NCBI RefSeq assembly: GCF_023264895.1
Contig: NZ_JAHFUY010000026.1
Coordinates: forward strand, 1-64,000
Direction: 5' to 3'
Source of the DNA: Herbiconiux sp.
Lineage (GTDB): Bacteria; Actinomycetota; Actinomycetes; Actinomycetales; Microbacteriaceae
DNA: 64,000 nucleotides
Shown: positions 51,535 to 60,207 of the stretch, one piece after another
How positions within the stretch are numbered: the first letter of the stretch is position 1
Layout of the letters: each line of letters starts with the position of its first letter
Notes under the pieces: model-generated
The model's database searches: none
The model's input: the letters and a program-made list of their open reading frames with translations, nothing else
What the model was told of the DNA's origin: nothing
Position numbers and translations under genes: made by a program

Positions 51535-51569
51535 GGCGCCCTTTCGTTGATCCAGAGTCTATGAAATCG

Positions 51570-51581
51570 TGACGGCCGTCA
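51570..51581. promoter_or_regulatory. candidate operator upstream of kynA
   Basis: TGACGGCCGTCA is a perfect 12-bp palindrome, 36 bp before the tryptophan dioxygenase start and inside a locally A+T-richer stretch. A binding site for the PaaX-type regulator of the operon is plausible. Confidence 0.45.
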
Positions 51582-51621
51582 AGCATGCGAAATGTGAAAG
51601 CCTTGTTACGGTCGCGTGACG

Positions 51622-52038
51622 TCATGAGCCGACGAAGGTGCCGGGGCGATAGCTGCCGAACGTCCACAGGTTGCCCTCGGGGTCGCGGAGCGTGAACGCG
51701 AGGCCCACGATGCTGTCGACGAGCGGGACGGCGACCTCGCCGCCTGCCGCCAGGGCGCGCTCGAGAGCGGCCCTCACATCGGTCACGGTGATCTCGATGT
51801 GTGCCGGCCCCGAGGGCAGCACGGGCTTCTCGGGGCGGAACTCCACGAGCGACATGACGACGATCACGCCGTCGCCGTGCCAGAGCTCGGCGTGCTCCAC
51901 GGCGCCGTCGCGCTCGACGAGCAGATCGGTCTCGAAGCCGGCGACCTCGTTCAGCCAGCGGATGCCGGCTGCCGCGTCGTCGTAGCGCACCACCGGGGTG
52001 ACGGTTCCGGATCGCCGCAGCGGGACTCGATCGCTCAT
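51622..52038 (-). CDS. VOC (glyoxalase/bleomycin-resistance) family protein
   Basis: This 138-residue protein has the beta-alpha-beta-beta-beta repeats of the vicinal oxygen chelate fold: VTPVVRYDDAAAGIRWLNEVAGFE in the first module and IEITVTDVRAALERALAAGGEV with FTLRDPEGNLWTFGSY in the second. Such proteins bind metals or hydrophobic ligands and have varied roles. It lies upstream of kynA in the same direction, with the operator-like palindrome between them, so it is probably a separate unit. Confidence 0.85.
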   Translation of the reverse strand: MSDRVPLRRSGTVTPVVRYDDAAAGIRWLNEVAGFETDLLVERDGAVEHAELWHGDGVIVVMSLVEFRPEKPVLPSGPAHIEITVTDVRAALERALAAGGEVAVPLVDSIVGLAFTLRDPEGNLWTFGSYRPGTFVGS

Positions 52039-52088
52039 GTTTCACGATTGTAGCGTGCGTCAGACCATCGACATAGACCATCCCGAGG

Positions 52089-52997
52089 TCAGGGGGTCGA
52101 CTCGGCCACCTGCTCGAGGGGCGGCCTCGGGCGGTCGCGCTGGGTGGCGATGGCGGTGGCGGCCGCGATGCAGACCACGGCGATCGCGACGACCTCCACC
52201 ACGGTGAGGTGCTCGCCGAGGATCAGGACGCCGAAGATCGCGGCCACCACCGGTCCCGAGGCGGTGATGATGGCGTAGAGGCGAGGGGTGATGCGGCGGA
52301 GCACGAAGGTGTCGAGGCTGTAGGGGATGGCCGAGGAGAGCACTCCTACGCCCACGAGGATGGCGAGCACGCGCCAGTCGATCGCGCTGACGTCGAGCGT
52401 GAGGAACGCGATCGGCAGCAGCAGCGCGAGGCTCACCACCGTGGCGACCGTGAGCCCCTCCAGCCCCGGCAGCCGCAGCGCGACCCGGCGGGTGAGCAGG
52501 ATGTAGGCCGCCCAGGCGCCCGCCGCGGTGAGCGCGAGCACGACGCCCCAGACGTTCATGGTGCCGTCGAAGCCCGTGAGCGTGAAGACACCGGCTGCCG
52601 CCACGAGGGCGCAGACCACGTCGAGCGCCCGCCGCGAGGCGACGAGGGCCACCGCGAGCGGCCCCAGGAACTCGATCGTGGCGGCGATGCCGAGCCCGAG
52701 GAGGTGCACGGCTTCGTAGAAGGAGAGGTTCATGACCGCCATCGCGACGCCGAGGAGGAGCGCCGGCCAGAGTCGGCGGAGCGTGAGGTGGGCGCGCTTC
52801 GGGCGGTAGATGGGGAGCACCACGGCGGCCATCACGAGCTGGCGGGCCGCCACCACCACGAACGCGCCCACCACCGGGATGACGAGGCCCGCGAGAGCCG
52901 AGCCGAGGTTCACGCTCACGCTCGTGCCGAGCTGGGTGACGGATCCGGCGACCGTGCGGCCCCGGGTGGAGGGGGCGGGGCCGTCTGGGGTGGTCAC
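52089..52997 (-). CDS. EamA/DMT-family transporter (RhtA-like)
   Basis: This 302-residue membrane protein has about ten hydrophobic spans in two EamA repeats. LGIAATIEFLGPLAVALVASRR at the end of the first repeat and ASGPVVAAIFGVLILGEHLT in the second are typical. Relatives export amino acids such as threonine/homoserine. The GTG at 52997 is a weak start. It is transcribed with the VOC gene 50 nt downstream. Substrate unknown. Confidence 0.85.
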   Translation of the reverse strand: MTTPDGPAPSTRGRTVAGSVTQLGTSVSVNLGSALAGLVIPVVGAFVVVAARQLVMAAVVLPIYRPKRAHLTLRRLWPALLLGVAMAVMNLSFYEAVHLLGLGIAATIEFLGPLAVALVASRRALDVVCALVAAAGVFTLTGFDGTMNVWGVVLALTAAGAWAAYILLTRRVALRLPGLEGLTVATVVSLALLLPIAFLTLDVSAIDWRVLAILVGVGVLSSAIPYSLDTFVLRRITPRLYAIITASGPVVAAIFGVLILGEHLTVVEVVAIAVVCIAAATAIATQRDRPRPPLEQVAESTP

Positions 52998-53089
52998 CCC
53001 CCGAGTCTGCCGTGTTGCGGCCGGTTGCGCGTCGCAGGGCTGGGTGGCGTCACCTGCCGCGCGTCACCGGCCTGGCTGCGCCTCGCGGC

Positions 53090-53596
53090 TCAGGCCGCGA
53101 TGACCCAGCGACCTCCGTCGAGGGAGTCGGGCTTGGCCGGGGCGGCGTGCAGGGTGTGCAGGCCGCGGGTCGAGGTGATCGATGCCTCCGCGGCGGCCTT
53201 CTCGAGCTTCTCGGCGAAGGCCTTCCAGTACTCCAGCCCCTGCGGGAAGCCGAAGTGCTCCCGCACCGAGGTCACGAGCACCTCGGAACCCTCGCCCGCC
53301 GGCCGCACCTCGATCACCACGTCGTCGGCCGAGACGTAGTTGAGGCCCCACACCCCGGGCCGGAGCTCCTTGGCCCGGCGCTTGGGCAGGTTCGTGATGA
53401 GCTTCTGCGCCGTGGCCGGGTCGGTGCCGAGCACCACGGAGCGGCTGAACTCCGCGAGCATCCCGGGCACCGCGGTGACCTTGCGCTCGGCCGCCGTGGA
53501 GCGGAGCTTGCGCCTCGCCCAGACCCGGAACGAGGCCAGGCCGATCACGACGACGAGGAAGCCGATGACGATGAGTCCGAGCAGGTTGCTGTCCAT
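53090..53596 (-). CDS. hypothetical protein with N-terminal membrane anchor
   Basis: This 168-residue protein has one hydrophobic span (residues 5-23) followed by a basic stretch and a soluble alpha/beta-like domain (VLGTDPATAQKLITNLPKRR, GLNYVSADDVVIEVRPAGEG). The domain order suggests a cytosolic domain tethered to the membrane. The pattern recalls SRPBCC-like folds but I cannot assign one. It stands 51 nt from the DUF4097 gene in the same direction. Confidence 0.68.
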   Translation of the reverse strand: MDSNLLGLIVIGFLVVVIGLASFRVWARRKLRSTAAERKVTAVPGMLAEFSRSVVLGTDPATAQKLITNLPKRRAKELRPGVWGLNYVSADDVVIEVRPAGEGSEVLVTSVREHFGFPQGLEYWKAFAEKLEKAAAEASITSTRGLHTLHAAPAKPDSLDGGRWVIAA

Positions 53597-53647
53597 GCCG
53601 CTACTGTGCCGAGGCCCGGGTCGAGCGGCAATGGGGAGAACTCCCCG

Positions 53648-54493
53648 TCAGCGCCCGGGCGAGCGCTCGAGCGTGATGGTGCCGGCGCTCGATTCGAACG
53701 AGTAGACGCGGTCCGCGCCCGGCGTGCTCGCGAGCTCCTGGTCGACGCCGCCGGCGGAGGTGTCGGTGCGGATCTCGTACTCGCCGTCCGGCAGTGCCAC
53801 GCGCACGTCGCCCGCCGAGCTCCCCATGCGGATCGCGGAGGGCAGCGTCACGAACTCGAGCCGCACGGTGCCGGCCGAGCTCTCCGAGAGCACCTCGCCC
53901 GAGACGTCGAGTCCGAGACCCGTGATGTTGCCGGCCGAGGTCTCCGACCTCAGCGAGGCCGCCGAGCCCGCGAGCTCGATGTTGCCCGCCGAGCTGTCGA
54001 TCGTGATCGCGGCGAAGTCGCCGTCGACGAGCACCTCGCCGGCCGACGACCCGATGTCGAGCGCCACGGGCTCGAGCGACTCGGGCAGCACGACGTCGAG
54101 CGAGGCCGAGTCGACGCCCGAGAGCAGCCCGAAGACCCACCAGCCGCGGCTCTTCACCGTGACGTGCAGGGTGTCGCCGCGCTGCTCCTGGTCGAAGCGG
54201 AGCGGGGCGCCGGCCGAGTCGAAGTCGAGCTGCACCTCGTCGACGTCGCCGTAGCGCACCGAGACGTTCGCCGCGCTCGTGTCGATGTCGAGGGCCGAGA
54301 AGTCGCCATCGGCGGTGTAGCGGCCCGAGTCGTCGCCCCCCGTCGAGGCCTGCGCGAACTGCACGCCGCCGAGCACGAGGAAGCCGGCCACGAGGGCCGA
54401 TCCTGTGATGAGGAGGCCGTTGCGGAGCGCCTTGCCGCCGGGCGCATCCGGGGCAGTGGGGGAGGAGTGGGAGGTGGTGGTCTTGTCGGTCAT
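53648..54493 (-). CDS. DUF4097-type beta-solenoid membrane protein
   Basis: This 281-residue protein has one N-terminal membrane span (about 28-48) and an outside domain of repeating Ser-Ser/Thr-Ala-Gly turns: DTSAAN, GSSAGE, DSSAGN, ETSAGN, ESSAGT, GSSAGD, DTSAGG, ESSAGT. This is typical of DUF4097 adhesin-like beta-helices. The ATG at 54493 is preferred over the long frame upstream. It is transcribed after a sensor kinase and response regulator, so it may be their output or sensor partner at the envelope. Confidence 0.83.
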   Translation of the reverse strand: MTDKTTTSHSSPTAPDAPGGKALRNGLLITGSALVAGFLVLGGVQFAQASTGGDDSGRYTADGDFSALDIDTSAANVSVRYGDVDEVQLDFDSAGAPLRFDQEQRGDTLHVTVKSRGWWVFGLLSGVDSASLDVVLPESLEPVALDIGSSAGEVLVDGDFAAITIDSSAGNIELAGSAASLRSETSAGNITGLGLDVSGEVLSESSAGTVRLEFVTLPSAIRMGSSAGDVRVALPDGEYEIRTDTSAGGVDQELASTPGADRVYSFESSAGTITLERSPGR

Positions 54494-54537
54494 GGGATGT
54501 CGCTTCCGTAGGAGTGGATCAGGGGAGTGGATGGGGG

Positions 54538-55188
54538 TCAGGCGCGTGCGCCGAGGTACTTGAGCACGGCGAGCACGCGCCGGTTGCCGCTCTCGGCCGA
54601 CGGCAGGCCGAGCTTGCCGAAGATCGAGGAGATGAACTTCTCCACCGCACCCTCGGTCACGTGCATCCGCGCGGCGATCGCGTTGTTGGAGCGCCCCTCG
54701 GCCATCAGCTGCAGCGCCTCGCGTTCGCGGGCGGTGAGGGCGTCGAGCTCGCGTGAGCGCTGGGAGCGGATGACGATCTGCGCCACGACCTCCGGGTCGA
54801 GCGCCGTGCCGCCGGAGCCGACTGTGTCGACCGCCGCGAGGAACTCCTCGATGTCGGCCACGCGATCCTTCAGCAGATAGCCGAGGCCCGCCGAGTCGCC
54901 GGCGATGAGCTCGGCGGCGTAGCGCTCCTCGACGTACTGCGAGAGCACGAGCACGGGCAGCGGATCGGCGCTCGAGCGCAGCAGCACGGCCGCGCGGATG
55001 CCCTCGTCGGTGAAGGTCGGCGGCATCCGCACGTCGACGATGGCGAGGTCGGGCCGATCGGCGTCGACGGCCCGCAGCAGGTCTTCGGCCGAGGCCACCG
55101 AGGCGGCGATCTCGTGGCCCGCGTCGGCGAGCAGTCGTTCGAGTCCGGCGCGCAGCAGCACCGAGTCCTCCGCGATCAGAATGCGCAC
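54538..55188 (-). CDS. NarL/LuxR-family response regulator
   Basis: This 216-residue response regulator has a receiver domain (AEDSVLLRAGLERLL; phosphoryl Asp52 in AIVDVRMPP; Lys in YLLKDRV) and a C-terminal LuxR helix-turn-helix (about 150-205, LTAREREALQLMAEGRSNNAIAARM). The GTG at 55188 lies inside the end of the sensor-kinase gene (13-nt overlap). It is phosphorylated by that kinase and probably activates the downstream DUF4097 gene. Confidence 0.9.
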   Translation of the reverse strand: MRILIAEDSVLLRAGLERLLADAGHEIAASVASAEDLLRAVDADRPDLAIVDVRMPPTFTDEGIRAAVLLRSSADPLPVLVLSQYVEERYAAELIAGDSAGLGYLLKDRVADIEEFLAAVDTVGSGGTALDPEVVAQIVIRSQRSRELDALTAREREALQLMAEGRSNNAIAARMHVTEGAVEKFISSIFGKLGLPSAESGNRRVLAVLKYLGARA

Positions 55189-56384
55189 GGTGCCTCCACG
55201 GTGAGGATGGTGGGGCCGCCGGTGGGGCTCTCCACGGTGAGGGTGCCGCCCGCGGCGCGCACCCGGTCGGCCATGCCGCTGAGGCCCACGCCTCCGCCGT
55301 GCCCGGCCGCCGCACCGCCCACGCCGTTGTCGAAGACGACCGCGCGGACACCCGCCTCGGTCTGCGTGACGCTCACCGAGCATCCGGATGCCCGGGAGTG
55401 CTTGCTCACGTTGGTGAGCGCCTCCGAGACGGCGAAGTAGAGCATGGCCTCCGTCTCCTTCGAGGGGCGCGTGGGCAGGTCGACCCGCACGGTCGTGGGC
55501 ACGGTGCAGTGCTCGGCCACGGCCGAGAGCGCCGCGTCGAGCCCGCGGTCGGCGAGCACGGCGGGGTGGATGCCGCGGGCGAGGTGCCGGAGGTCGGTGA
55601 TCGACTCCTTGGTCTCGCGGTGCGCCTCGTCGAGCAGGGTGCGGGCGCCCTCGGGGTCGGTGTCGAGCTTGGCGCGGGCCATGCCGAGGGTCATCGCCAC
55701 CGAGACGAGCCGGGGCTGCACGCCGTCGTGCAGGTCGCGCTCGATGCGCTGGCGCTCGGTGGCGGCGGCGTCGACCGCTCCCTGGCGTGCGCCCTGCAGC
55801 ACGTCGACGCGCTCCTCGAGGGCCGCCGTGCGACTCGCGCCGAGGAGCATGCGGCTGAGCTCGCGGTCGAGCAGGCCCGCGCCGTAGGTGTAGGCGACGA
55901 GCACGGCCAGGCCGAGCACGCCGGCCAGCACGGTGAGGAGGCCGGGCGGGATGAGGGCGGCGGCCCCGCGCTGCACCCCCACCAGCAGTTCGAAGGCGGT
56001 CTGCAGCAGCACCCAGAAGACGGTGCCGAGCACCAGGCTGAGCAGGTTGTGCAGCAGCCCCTTCCAGAGAGTGGGGGAGAAGGTGTCGAGGAGCACCTGG
56101 CCGAGCCAGCCCGCGAAGCCCGAGTTCGCGCTGCGGCGGCCCTCGTGGGGGGCGGTGATGACGACGCCGTACAGCGCTTCGGCCCGGCGCCGCTCGACGA
56201 AGCGGATGCCCTCGGCGAGCCGCACGACGACCCACAGCAGGAGGATGCCGACCCCGAACACCGGGATGAGCCCGATGCCCGTCGGGAGGAGCGAGACGAG
56301 CACCGTGAACCAGACGACACCGAGGATGCCGTCGATCGCGAGGTCGGCCGCTGAGGACCAGAGGAAGAGGAGTCTGCGTTGCAC
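55176..56384 (-). CDS. NarL-type sensor histidine kinase
   Basis: This 402-residue kinase has about four to six hydrophobic spans (residues 15-60 and 105-170) and a HisKA_3 dimerisation helix with the phosphorylated His218 in ERQRIERDLHDGVQPRLVSVAM. The HATPase_c domain has SEALTNVSKHS, VFDNGVGG and GVGLSGMADRV. The N-terminal membrane part resembles the actinobacterial sensor region fused to such kinases. It heads the three-gene operon with response regulator and DUF4097 protein; the stimulus is probably at the envelope. Confidence 0.9.
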   Translation of the reverse strand: MQRRLLFLWSSAADLAIDGILGVVWFTVLVSLLPTGIGLIPVFGVGILLLWVVVRLAEGIRFVERRRAEALYGVVITAPHEGRRSANSGFAGWLGQVLLDTFSPTLWKGLLHNLLSLVLGTVFWVLLQTAFELLVGVQRGAAALIPPGLLTVLAGVLGLAVLVAYTYGAGLLDRELSRMLLGASRTAALEERVDVLQGARQGAVDAAATERQRIERDLHDGVQPRLVSVAMTLGMARAKLDTDPEGARTLLDEAHRETKESITDLRHLARGIHPAVLADRGLDAALSAVAEHCTVPTTVRVDLPTRPSKETEAMLYFAVSEALTNVSKHSRASGCSVSVTQTEAGVRAVVFDNGVGGAAAGHGGGVGLSGMADRVRAAGGTLTVESPTGGPTILTVEAPCAF

Positions 56385-56520
56385 GGTTCAACCGTAGGGC
56401 GGCGCTCTCGGGCGGGTCGATGGTGCCTCCCGGCCACTTCGAACGGGGGATAACCCCCGGCTCTCCACAGCCGCTCGGCCGGAAACACCCCCGCAACACC
56501 CGAGCAGTAGGCTCGCGACC

Positions 56521-58185
56521 ATGGTTGACCTGTTCGACGGCTACGGCGCCACCCTCCTGCCGAGATCGCGGCGCGGGGGCGCTTCCCCGTGGGATGAGAT
56601 GTTCCCCGAGCCCAAGTCGCTCGACCCCGTCGAGGCGCGTGCGGCCTACAAAGACATCTACCGCGCGCTCGCCAAGATGACGCAGGAGGAGCTGCGCGGT
56701 CGCACCGACGCGCTCGCCTCGAGCTACCTCGCGCAGGGCGTCACGTTCGACTTCGCGGGCGAGGAGCGGCCGTTCCCGCTCGACGCCGTGCCGCGCGTGA
56801 TCGCGCAGAGCGAGTGGGTCGACGTGGAGGGCGGCATCAAGCAGCGCGTGCGTGCGCTCGAGGCCTTCCTCGCCGACATCTACGGCTCCCAGGCCGCCGT
56901 CCGCGACGGCGTCATCCCGGCCGGGCTGATCAGCTCGTCGAGCCACTTCCACCGTGAGGCCGCGGGCATCGTCTCGCCCAACAACGTGCGCATCCAGGTC
57001 TCGGGCATCGACCTCATCCGCGACGAGCACGGCGCCTGGCGGGTGCTGGAGGACAACGTGCGCGTGCCCTCCGGCGTCTCCTACGTCATCTCGAACCGGC
57101 GGGTCATGGCGCAGACCCTGCCCGAGCTCTTCGTCTCGATGCGGGTGCGGCCGGTCGGCGACTACCCCAACAAGCTGCTGCAGGCCCTCCGCGCCTCGGC
57201 GCCCACAGGGGTCGACGACCCGACCGTGGTGGTGCTCACCCCCGGCGTCTACAACTCGGCCTACTTCGAGCACACGCTGCTCGCGCGCCTCATGGGGGTC
57301 GAACTCGTCGAGGGGCGCGACCTGTTCTGCTCGGGCGGGCGGGTGTGGATGCGCACGACGGCCGGCCCCACCCGCGTCGACGTGATCTACCGCCGGGTCG
57401 ACGACGAGTTCATCGACCCGCTGCAGTTCCGCGCCGACTCGATGCTCGGCTCGCCGGGGCTCCTCATGGCGGCCCGGCTCGGCAACGTCACCATCGCCAA
57501 CGCGGTCGGCAACGGCGTGGCCGACGACAAGCTCGTCTACACCTACATGCCCGACCTCATCGAGTACTACCTCGGCGAGAAGCCCGTCATCCCGAACGTC
57601 GACACCTGGCGGCTCGAAGACCCGGGAGCGCTCGAGGAGGTGCTCGACCGGCTCGACGAGCTCGTGGTGAAGCCCGTCGACGGCTCGGGCGGCAAAGGGC
57701 TCGTGGTGGGCCCGGATGCCTCGCCCAAGGAGCTCGAGACCCTGCGGAGCCGGCTCATCGCCGATCCGCGCGGGTGGATAGCGCAGCCCGTGGTGCAGCT
57801 CTCGACCATCCCGACCCTCGTCGAGGAGGGCATGCGACCGCGGCACGCCGACCTCCGGCCCTTCGCCGTCAACGACGGCAACGACGTGTGGGTGCTGCCC
57901 GGCGGGCTCACCCGGGTGGCGCTGCCCGAGGGGCAGCTCGTCGTGAACAGCTCGCAGGGCGGCGGATCGAAGGACACCTGGGTGGTGGGCACCGATCCGC
58001 TCTCCTCCTCGAGCGACGGGCACAACATCCAGGGGCTCGTGCACGAGCAGGCGGCCATCACGCAGGCGATCACGATCGTGGGGCATCAGCCGGATCATTC
58101 GCCTGAGGATCGGCCTCGGAATCAGGATCAGGCGCAGCAGCAGCAGCAGCAGTCGGCGGTCGCTGTGGAAGGGCCGGTGCTCTGA
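56521..58185 (+). CDS. circularly permuted ATP-grasp protein (DUF404/DUF407)
   Basis: This 554-residue protein belongs to the circularly permuted ATP-grasp type 2 family. Landmarks are FDFAGEERPFPLDAVPRVI, FLADIYG, VSGIDLIRDEHGAWRVLEDNVRVPSGVSYV, the glycine-rich KPVDGSGGKGLVVG and PFAVNDGNDVWVLPGGLTRVAL. The last 35 residues are polar and end in a Gln run (QAQQQQQQ) from CAG codons. It heads a widely conserved trio with an alpha-E protein and a transglutaminase; ATP-dependent ligation of a peptide is suspected for the family. Confidence 0.88.
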   Translation: MVDLFDGYGATLLPRSRRGGASPWDEMFPEPKSLDPVEARAAYKDIYRALAKMTQEELRGRTDALASSYLAQGVTFDFAGEERPFPLDAVPRVIAQSEWVDVEGGIKQRVRALEAFLADIYGSQAAVRDGVIPAGLISSSSHFHREAAGIVSPNNVRIQVSGIDLIRDEHGAWRVLEDNVRVPSGVSYVISNRRVMAQTLPELFVSMRVRPVGDYPNKLLQALRASAPTGVDDPTVVVLTPGVYNSAYFEHTLLARLMGVELVEGRDLFCSGGRVWMRTTAGPTRVDVIYRRVDDEFIDPLQFRADSMLGSPGLLMAARLGNVTIANAVGNGVADDKLVYTYMPDLIEYYLGEKPVIPNVDTWRLEDPGALEEVLDRLDELVVKPVDGSGGKGLVVGPDASPKELETLRSRLIADPRGWIAQPVVQLSTIPTLVEEGMRPRHADLRPFAVNDGNDVWVLPGGLTRVALPEGQLVVNSSQGGGSKDTWVVGTDPLSSSSDGHNIQGLVHEQAAITQAITIVGHQPDHSPEDRPRNQDQAQQQQQQSAVAVEGPVL

Positions 58186-59123
58186 TGGCCATGCTCTCCC
58201 GCATCGCGGAGTCGCTGTTCTGGATCGGCCGCTACATCGAGCGCGCCGACGGCACCGCCCGCATCCTCGACGTGCACCTGCAGCTGCTGCTCGAAGATCC
58301 GTGGATCGAGGAGAACCTCGCCTGCCGGTCGCTCCTCAGCGTCATGGGCTCCGATGTGCCGGACGACGAGCGCTCACTCACCCGCGCCGACGTGCTCGCC
58401 ACGCTCGCGGTCGACCGCACGCATCCGGCGTCGATCGCCTACTCGCTCGGTGCCGCCCGCGAGAACGCCCGGCGCGCCCGCGAGATCGTCTCGACCGAGC
58501 TCTGGGAGTGCCTCAACACCACGCGCGCCCGCATGCCGCGCAAGATCGCGGGCGAGAAGACGCACGAGTTCTTCGGCTGGGTGCGCGACCGGTCGGCGCT
58601 CGCCGTGGGCATCATGGAGTCGTCGGCGTCGCGCGACGAGGCCTGGCACTTCTTCACCCTCGGCCGCTCCATCGAGCGGGCCGACATGACCGCGCGGCTG
58701 CTGGCCACGCGGTCGCTCACCGAGGCGTCGGGCCCGTCGTGGACCACGATCCTCCGCTCCTGCGGCGCCTACGAGGCCTACCTCCGCACCTACCGCGGAG
58801 TGCCCTCGGCGCGGAACGCGGCGGAGTTCCTGCTGCTCGACCGCCTCTTCCCCCGCTCCATCCTCTACTCGGTCTCGCGGGCCGAGCAGTGCCTCCGAGA
58901 CCTCGGGCCGCGCAGTGAGCGCATCGGCGTCTCCGACAACTCCCAGCGCCTGCTCGGCCAGATCCGGTCGCAGCTGGAGTACCGCCCGATCACCGACATC
59001 CTGCAGGAGCTGCCCCGCTACATGGACAGCGTGCAGGATGCGACGAGTGCGGCCTCCGAGGCCGTGCGGCAGCGCTACTTCCCCACCAACACCGCACCGA
59101 GCTGGATCGGAGAGAGCGTATGA
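58185..59123 (+). CDS. alpha-E domain protein (DUF403)
   Basis: This 312-residue all-helical protein starts with LSRIAESLFWIGRYIERADGTARILDVHL, the alpha-E signature, and has the repeat LGRSIERADMTARLL in its second half. It overlaps the ATP-grasp gene by one base (TGATG) and the transglutaminase by four (ATGA). Members always accompany the other two proteins of the trio; their biochemical role is not established. Confidence 0.9.
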   Translation: MAMLSRIAESLFWIGRYIERADGTARILDVHLQLLLEDPWIEENLACRSLLSVMGSDVPDDERSLTRADVLATLAVDRTHPASIAYSLGAARENARRAREIVSTELWECLNTTRARMPRKIAGEKTHEFFGWVRDRSALAVGIMESSASRDEAWHFFTLGRSIERADMTARLLATRSLTEASGPSWTTILRSCGAYEAYLRTYRGVPSARNAAEFLLLDRLFPRSILYSVSRAEQCLRDLGPRSERIGVSDNSQRLLGQIRSQLEYRPITDILQELPRYMDSVQDATSAASEAVRQRYFPTNTAPSWIGESV

Positions 59124-59965
59124 ACCGGTTGCGCATCCGGCACGTCACCGGCTACCGCTACGAGGGCGAGGTGCAGGCCTCCTACAACGAGGCGCGCATG
59201 CTGCCCGTCTCCTCCGAGGGGCAGTTCGTGCTGCACTCCTCTCTCGACATCGCGCCGGTGTCGTCGTCGCACAACTACGTCGACTACTGGGGCACGCGGG
59301 TGTCGTCGTTCGAGGTGCTCACGCCGCACAAGGAGCTCTCGCTCACGGCCACCTCGCTCGTGGAGGTGCGGAACCGCACGCACGCGGCGCATCCGGTCGA
59401 CTGGGAGCTGCTCGCGAACTCGGCTGCGACCTCGACCTCCTCGGTGGAGCAGGCGAAGCAGACGAAGCTCACCGAGCCCTCCGCCGACCTCATCGAGCTC
59501 GCGGAGTCGATCGCGTCGAAGCACGTGAGCCCCTGCGAGGCCGCCCTCGAGATCTGCACCGAGATCGGCCGCCAGGTCGAGTACGTGCAGGGTGTCACCG
59601 GCGTGCAGTCGAAGGCGCGGGATGCCTGGGTCGACAAGCGCGGTGTCTGCCAGGACATCACGCACATCGCGCTCGGCGCCCTGCGCGCGGTGGGCATCCC
59701 GGCCCGCTACGTCTCGGGCTACCTGCACCCGAAGCCCGACGCGGCGATCGGCGAGACGATCGCGGGGGAGTCGCACGCCTGGGTGGAGTGGTTCTGCGGC
59801 GACTGGCGCGGTTTCGACCCCACCAACCTCATCGACATCGGCGAACGCCACGTCATCGTCGGCCGGGGCCGCGACTACAACGACGTCGCACCCCTGCGCG
59901 GTGTCTACGCGGGCCCCTTCGGCTCGCAGCTCTTCGTGACCGTGGAGATCACCCGCGAATCCTGA
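59120..59965 (+). CDS. transglutaminase-like cysteine protease family protein
   Basis: This 281-residue protein has a bacterial transglutaminase N-terminal domain (LRIRHVTGYRYEGEVQASYNEARMLP) and a catalytic domain with triad Cys177 (KRGVCQD), His219 (ESHAWVE) and Asp233 (FDPTN). No signal peptide is present, so it acts in the cytosol. In the conserved trio it probably hydrolyses or transfers amide bonds made or recognised by the ATP-grasp partner. The 242 bp downstream hold no gene. Confidence 0.9.
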   Translation: MNRLRIRHVTGYRYEGEVQASYNEARMLPVSSEGQFVLHSSLDIAPVSSSHNYVDYWGTRVSSFEVLTPHKELSLTATSLVEVRNRTHAAHPVDWELLANSAATSTSSVEQAKQTKLTEPSADLIELAESIASKHVSPCEAALEICTEIGRQVEYVQGVTGVQSKARDAWVDKRGVCQDITHIALGALRAVGIPARYVSGYLHPKPDAAIGETIAGESHAWVEWFCGDWRGFDPTNLIDIGERHVIVGRGRDYNDVAPLRGVYAGPFGSQLFVTVEITRES

Positions 59966-60207
59966 CGGGGTTCTTGCCGCATTCACCTCCCCTCACCGTC
60001 CGCCTCCCTCCCTGCCGTCCGCTCGCGGAGGAATCTCTGCGGCTGGTGGCCTCACGTTCCTCCGTTGGCGTGAATGCGCGCGATGCTCCTCCGTTGCGGC
60101 GGCGGAATGGGCGGAATGGGCGGGGTGGTGCGCGAAGCGCGGTCAGCGGCCCGGAAGGGGGGTACTCCGCACCTGATCCGGCGGCGGCCTGCGTGCAAGG
60201 ATGACGT

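Noticed and set aside
51617-51624. TGACGTCA palindrome as a second kyn operator
   Set aside because: It is only 8 bp and overlaps the stop region of the VOC gene; chance occurrence is likely.
58128-58156. CAG run as an expandable microsatellite of special interest
   Set aside because: Only about six near-identical codons at the end of a gene; it is noted with the protein but is too short to claim phase variation.
59966-60207. Possible small gene or RNA in the 242-bp gap after the transglutaminase gene
   Set aside because: Only short G+C-rich direct repeats (GCGGAATGG) are visible; no hairpin, promoter or supported frame.
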